Source of the DNA: Pedobacter sp. ISL-64
GTDB taxonomy: Bacteria > Bacteroidota > Bacteroidia > Sphingobacteriales > Sphingobacteriaceae
Reading direction: 5' to 3'
NCBI RefSeq assembly: GCF_018613605.1
Contig: NZ_JAGGPU010000005.1
Location: 361,151 to 425,150 of the forward strand
DNA: 64,000 nt
Below are positions 61,059 through 64,000 of the stretch, piece after piece. Both the position numbers and the translations under genes were made by a program. Positions within the stretch are counted from its first letter, which is position 1, and the number at the start of each line of letters is the position of its first letter. Under the pieces are notes generated by a model. It ran no database searches. It was not told the DNA's origin and saw only the letters and a list, made by a program, of their open reading frames with translations.

Positions 61059-62225
61059 TTAAGCTAATGCCTGTTCAATATCAGCTAAAATATCATTGAT
61101 ATGCTCCAAGCCAATTGATAAACGGATTGAACCTTGCTCAATACCAACTTCGTTACGTTGTTCTTCGGTAAGTTTGCTGTGTGTACTGGTAGCAGGGTGT
61201 GTTGCAATGGAACGGGTATCGGCCAGATTTGCTGAGATAGAGAACATTTGCAGACTGTCCATAAACTTACGTGCAGCATCAATACCGCCTTCAACCACAA
61301 TGGTTACAATGCCACCACCCTGTTTCATTTGCTTTTTGGCAATATCGTACTGAGGGTGCGATGGTAAAAACGGGTACTTTACGAGTTTAATTTTCGGGTG
61401 TTTTTCTAAATATTCTGCAACTTTCAAGGCATTTTCACAATGGCGGTCCATACGAATGGCCAAAGTTTCCAAACTTTTAGATAAAATCCACGCGTTAAAA
61501 GGCGATAGTGCCGGTCCGCTGTGACGTGCAAAACCAATTACATCGGCAATTAAATCTTTGGTCCCTAAAATAACGCCACCCAATACTCTTCCTTGTCCAT
61601 CAATATATTTGGTAGCCGAGTGGATCGAAATGTGCGCACCATACTTAATCGGCTGTTGCAGATATGGGGTAGCAAAACAATTATCAATAACCAGTAATAC
61701 CTTGTGTTTTTTAGCCAGATCGCCCAAAAATTCCAGATCGATAATGTCGATGCCGGGGTTAGATGGGGTTTCTACAAAAATCATTTTGGTATTGGGTTTA
61801 ATCAAAGCTTCCCAATCCTGCGGTTTATCTAAATCAGCATAATCAAAAGTTACACCCCAGTTAGAAAAAACATTGGTCAATAACTGGTGAGTAGAGCCAA
61901 AAACCGATCTGCTAGAAACCAAATGGTCGCCATTTTTTAAAAATGCACCAAATGTGGTAAAAATCGCAGCCATTCCAGTTGCAGTGGCAAAACCATCTTC
62001 GGCACCTTCTAAGAGGCACATTTTTTCGATAAACTCTGATGTATTTGGATTTGAATAACGGCTATATACATTCCCTTCCTTTTCGTTAGCAAACAAAGCA
62101 CGCATTTCTTCCGCATCTTCAAACTTATAACTCGAAGTAAGGTAAATTGGCGATGAATGCTCTTTGTGTAAACTGCGTTCGGTTTGAGTGCGTATAGCTA
62201 TGGTTTCAAAATTTTCGGATTTCAT
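61059..62225 (-). CDS. metZ: O-succinylhomoserine sulfhydrylase-type PLP enzyme
   Basis: 388 residues. Cys/Met-metabolism PLP family: GNVYSRYSNPNTSEFIEKM, ATGMAAIFTTF, VIDNCFATPYLQQP, the Schiff-base lysine in HSATKYIDGQGRVLGG and the late RSIATHPATSTH. The YIDGQGR form of the lysine motif is the one seen in MetZ. It makes homocysteine from O-succinylhomoserine and sulfide. Confidence 0.9.
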   Translation of the reverse strand: MKSENFETIAIRTQTERSLHKEHSSPIYLTSSYKFEDAEEMRALFANEKEGNVYSRYSNPNTSEFIEKMCLLEGAEDGFATATGMAAIFTTFGAFLKNGDHLVSSRSVFGSTHQLLTNVFSNWGVTFDYADLDKPQDWEALIKPNTKMIFVETPSNPGIDIIDLEFLGDLAKKHKVLLVIDNCFATPYLQQPIKYGAHISIHSATKYIDGQGRVLGGVILGTKDLIADVIGFARHSGPALSPFNAWILSKSLETLAIRMDRHCENALKVAEYLEKHPKIKLVKYPFLPSHPQYDIAKKQMKQGGGIVTIVVEGGIDAARKFMDSLQMFSISANLADTRSIATHPATSTHSKLTEEQRNEVGIEQGSIRLSIGLEHINDILADIEQALA

Positions 62226-62365
62226 TTTTAAGTATCAAGATTTGAGTATCAAGAGATGGGTATCAAGATTTGAGTATCAAGTATCAAGATGTGGTGTGAG
62301 AATAAAGTCGTCATCATAAATTTTAAGATGTGCTTCTCGATACTTGCTACTTGGTACTTTATACT
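62226..62365. other. Intergenic short tandem words
   Basis: The word AGTATCAAGAT and variants occur several times between 62230 and 62290 and once more near 62812. These are simple-sequence expansions, similar to the GAGTC-CTGAGTC words at 58790 and 63670. Confidence 0.5.
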
Positions 62366-62791
62366 TTATACTTCTCTTTTGTTTATTTTGTAAGTAAAAT
62401 TAATAGTTGCAGAGCGGCCTAAAATATTCGATACAGAGCAATATTTATCGAAAGTCATGGCTAATGCACGCTCAACTTTTTGAACGCTTAAATCGCCGAA
62501 TAAATCGAAGTGAATATCGATTACATCAAAAATCGGTGGCATTTCTTCCTCTTTTCTGGTAGCGTTTATAGCGATTTTAATATCATCAAGTGGTTCCTTC
62601 TGCTTGGTTAATACATTTACCATATCAATGCCGCTGCAGCCACCCAATCCAATCAGTAACATCTCCATCGGCCTAAAACCTTTTCCTTCACCACCAATGG
62701 CAGCTTTTGCGTCCAACTCCACAGTAAAACCGCTCTCGTTTTCTGCCTCAAAATTAAATTTACCGCTCTTGCGGACTAGATTTATGTTCAT
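62366..62791 (-). CDS. OsmC-family peroxiredoxin-like protein
   Basis: 141 residues from ATG 62791 (MNINLVRKSG); the ATG 21 bp upstream is less likely. OsmC/Ohr fold with the two redox cysteines: GLGGCSGIDMVNVL and MTFDKYCSVSNIL. Members reduce organic hydroperoxides or process thiol substrates. Confidence 0.9.
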   Translation of the reverse strand: MNINLVRKSGKFNFEAENESGFTVELDAKAAIGGEGKGFRPMEMLLIGLGGCSGIDMVNVLTKQKEPLDDIKIAINATRKEEEMPPIFDVIDIHFDLFGDLSVQKVERALAMTFDKYCSVSNILGRSATINFTYKINKREV

Positions 62792-62863
62792 CTTGTTAGT
62801 ATTCAGTAGCAAGTATCAAGTATTTAGACCATACGCCTCCTACCTTCCAACCTTCTACCTCTT

Positions 62864-63667
62864 TTAAATATTATAATAAACTAAGTTATTTTTTTCCAGT
62901 TCTGGCAACTTAACCGGATGGTTAAAAAGTGCAAAAACCGACGAACCGCTACCACTCATTAAAGCGAATGTTGCGCCTGCATCGTATAAACTGGTTTTTA
63001 TTTGACGAATTTGGGGATACTTTGCGAATACCGATAGTTCGAAATCGTTGATAACCTTATTTTTCCATGTTGTTGGATGCAAATGTATAATTTCTTTTAA
63101 CGATTGCAAAGGTTTTTGCGGTTTTACATGTGCATAAGCATCGGCCGTACTTACATGTACAGGCGGTTTTACCAAAACTTTAAACCAGGCTGACAAATCT
63201 ATTTCACACTTTTCAAATTCATCACCTTTATTAAATGCATAGACAGGTTTGTTCTCGATAAAAAAAGCACAGTCTGCCCCTAGCTGGCGGGCATAACCTT
63301 CCATCCTATCAACAGACATTCCCAAACTGAATTTCTCATTTAATAATTTGATCAGGAAAGCACAATCTGCCGATCCACCACCCAAACCTGCACCAACTGG
63401 AATGTTTTTCAATAAATTGATCTGCTGCGCCGGAATATTAAAATCTTTCTTTACCAATTGATAAGCTTTAAAACACAGGTTATCGTTCGGGTCGCCAGGA
63501 ATATCAATCCCATGAATTTTGCACGAAGTTACCTCCGCATCGGTAATTTCGACCGAATCTTTAATATTGATCGGATAAAAAACGGTTTCGAGGTTGTGAT
63601 AACCATCAGCACGTTTTTCGGTGATATTTAAGCCTAGATTTATTTTTGCGTTGGGAAAAGATAGCAT
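62864..63667 (-). CDS. ispE: 4-diphosphocytidyl-2-C-methyl-D-erythritol kinase
   Basis: 267 residues. GHMP kinase motifs: FPNAKINLGLNITEKRADGYHNLETVF at the start, PVGAGLGGGSADCAFLIKLLNEKF (phosphate-binding), and SGSGSSVFALF near the end. Non-mevalonate isoprenoid pathway, phosphorylating CDP-ME. Slightly short but complete. Confidence 0.93.
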   Translation of the reverse strand: MLSFPNAKINLGLNITEKRADGYHNLETVFYPINIKDSVEITDAEVTSCKIHGIDIPGDPNDNLCFKAYQLVKKDFNIPAQQINLLKNIPVGAGLGGGSADCAFLIKLLNEKFSLGMSVDRMEGYARQLGADCAFFIENKPVYAFNKGDEFEKCEIDLSAWFKVLVKPPVHVSTADAYAHVKPQKPLQSLKEIIHLHPTTWKNKVINDFELSVFAKYPQIRQIKTSLYDAGATFALMSGSGSSVFALFNHPVKLPELEKNNLVYYNI

Positions 63668-64000
63668 GATAGTCCTGAGTCGTGAGTCTTAAGTCGTGAG
63701 TCCATGGTGCCGAAACCATTGGGCGGTTCTAACTGCAAACATACAAAAGTGTTTTTTATGGGGTCGTGTTTCTTTACATTTTATATAGTCAGGTTTTTTT
63801 TGGAGCGCAATTGTAGTGGTTCTACGCTTACCTTGTTCCCGTGTTCCGCTTTTACGCTTTCCCGAAAGTTCGGGATTCCTCCTCGCTGCAGGTAACACTG
63901 CACCCGGGGCTAAGGGGCCAGTTGCTACTTCTATCGGGGTTGATGAAGAAACCGTAAATTACAAACCTGATTGTAGTGGAAAGCCCACAGCGCTGGACTG
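63668..64000. other. Gene-free end of window with dispersed-repeat sequence
   Basis: Carries GAGTC-type words, a CCCGAA-AG-TTCGGG hairpin (63861-63874) within a GC-richer block (63830-63920), and a final segment with GTGGAAAGCCCACAGCGCTG. It looks like part of an intergenic repeat continuing past the window; no gene supported. Confidence 0.5.

Noticed and set aside
62226..62300. Short CRISPR-like direct repeats (AGTATCAAGAT)
   Set aside because: The words are 11 bases, irregularly spaced and without spacers; simple-sequence expansion explains them.

Overview
The window looks like a piece of a Bacteroidota chromosome, most likely a Sphingobacteriaceae such as Pedobacter. The grounds are the low GC content, recognisable -7 boxes of the Bacteroidota type (TAnnTTTG), a type IX secretion sorting domain on a secreted hydrolase, M56/BlaI pairs with Pro-rich periplasmic tails, a MetZ-type sulfhydrylase, an anti-sigma/beta-barrel gene behind an ECF sigma factor, and a family of intergenic hairpins bounded by CGTCAT...ATGACG. 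No database search was possible; names rest on motifs and recall.

Layout. 1-3.4 kb: tail of a DUF4397-like protein, an ECF sigma factor with an overlapping membrane anti-sigma/barrel gene, a Uma2-type nuclease-fold protein, and slyD. 3401-21029: a 17.5-kb integrative element flanked by a perfect 85-bp direct repeat (3401-3485 and 20945-21029). It sits exactly between yyaL (right, minus strand) and slyD (left, minus strand). The empty site can be reconstructed: yyaL and slyD would be only 10 bp apart, so the element has split a two-gene operon while keeping the yyaL 3' end and the slyD start codon. The element carries a tyrosine integrase next to its right end, a replication-like module (SF2 helicase-like protein with an atypical P-loop, an SSB-tailed small protein, a winged-helix/HTH protein), an XRE regulator facing an 18-bp palindrome, a RadC-like protein at the left end, and a minus-strand cargo of mostly uncharacterised genes. 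The cargo includes an HNH pair, a two-gene operon with a possible PD-(D/E)xK protein, a CoiA-like nuclease next to a DUF2971 protein, beta-flower proteins (one broken), and several unknowns. No relaxase, coupling protein or conjugation gene is visible. An outward-facing promoter at its left edge points into slyD; in the excised circle the same promoter would point into the integrase. A GC-richer stretch of about 300 bases inside the element (10203-10507) folds into many nested helices and encodes no protein that I recognise.

21-51.8 kb: ordinary chromosomal genes. These are yyaL, a truncated DUF1016 gene, dipeptide epimerase, GH25 lysozyme, MFS transporter, GH43 hydrolase, a 385-389-bp tandem repeat, M20 dipeptidase, a T9SS-exported SGNH hydrolase, two bacterial PH-domain proteins, an NTF2-like protein, a divergent NmrA/HxlR pair, DUF493, UvrD/PcrA helicase, SMC, M28 lipoprotein peptidase, BlaI/M56, RsmG, a glycosyltransferase, and the run Tgt-LptG/F-EamA.

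51.8-64 kb: a 2.3-kb stretch with no convincing gene and a marked A-over-T excess on the plus strand. It is followed by a 934-residue metalloprotease/propeller/barrel protein, a LapA-like protein, a degenerate receiver, pirin, AlkD-like protein, a lipoprotein, MetZ, OsmC and IspE. The gaps here hold REP-like hairpins and short dispersed repeats.
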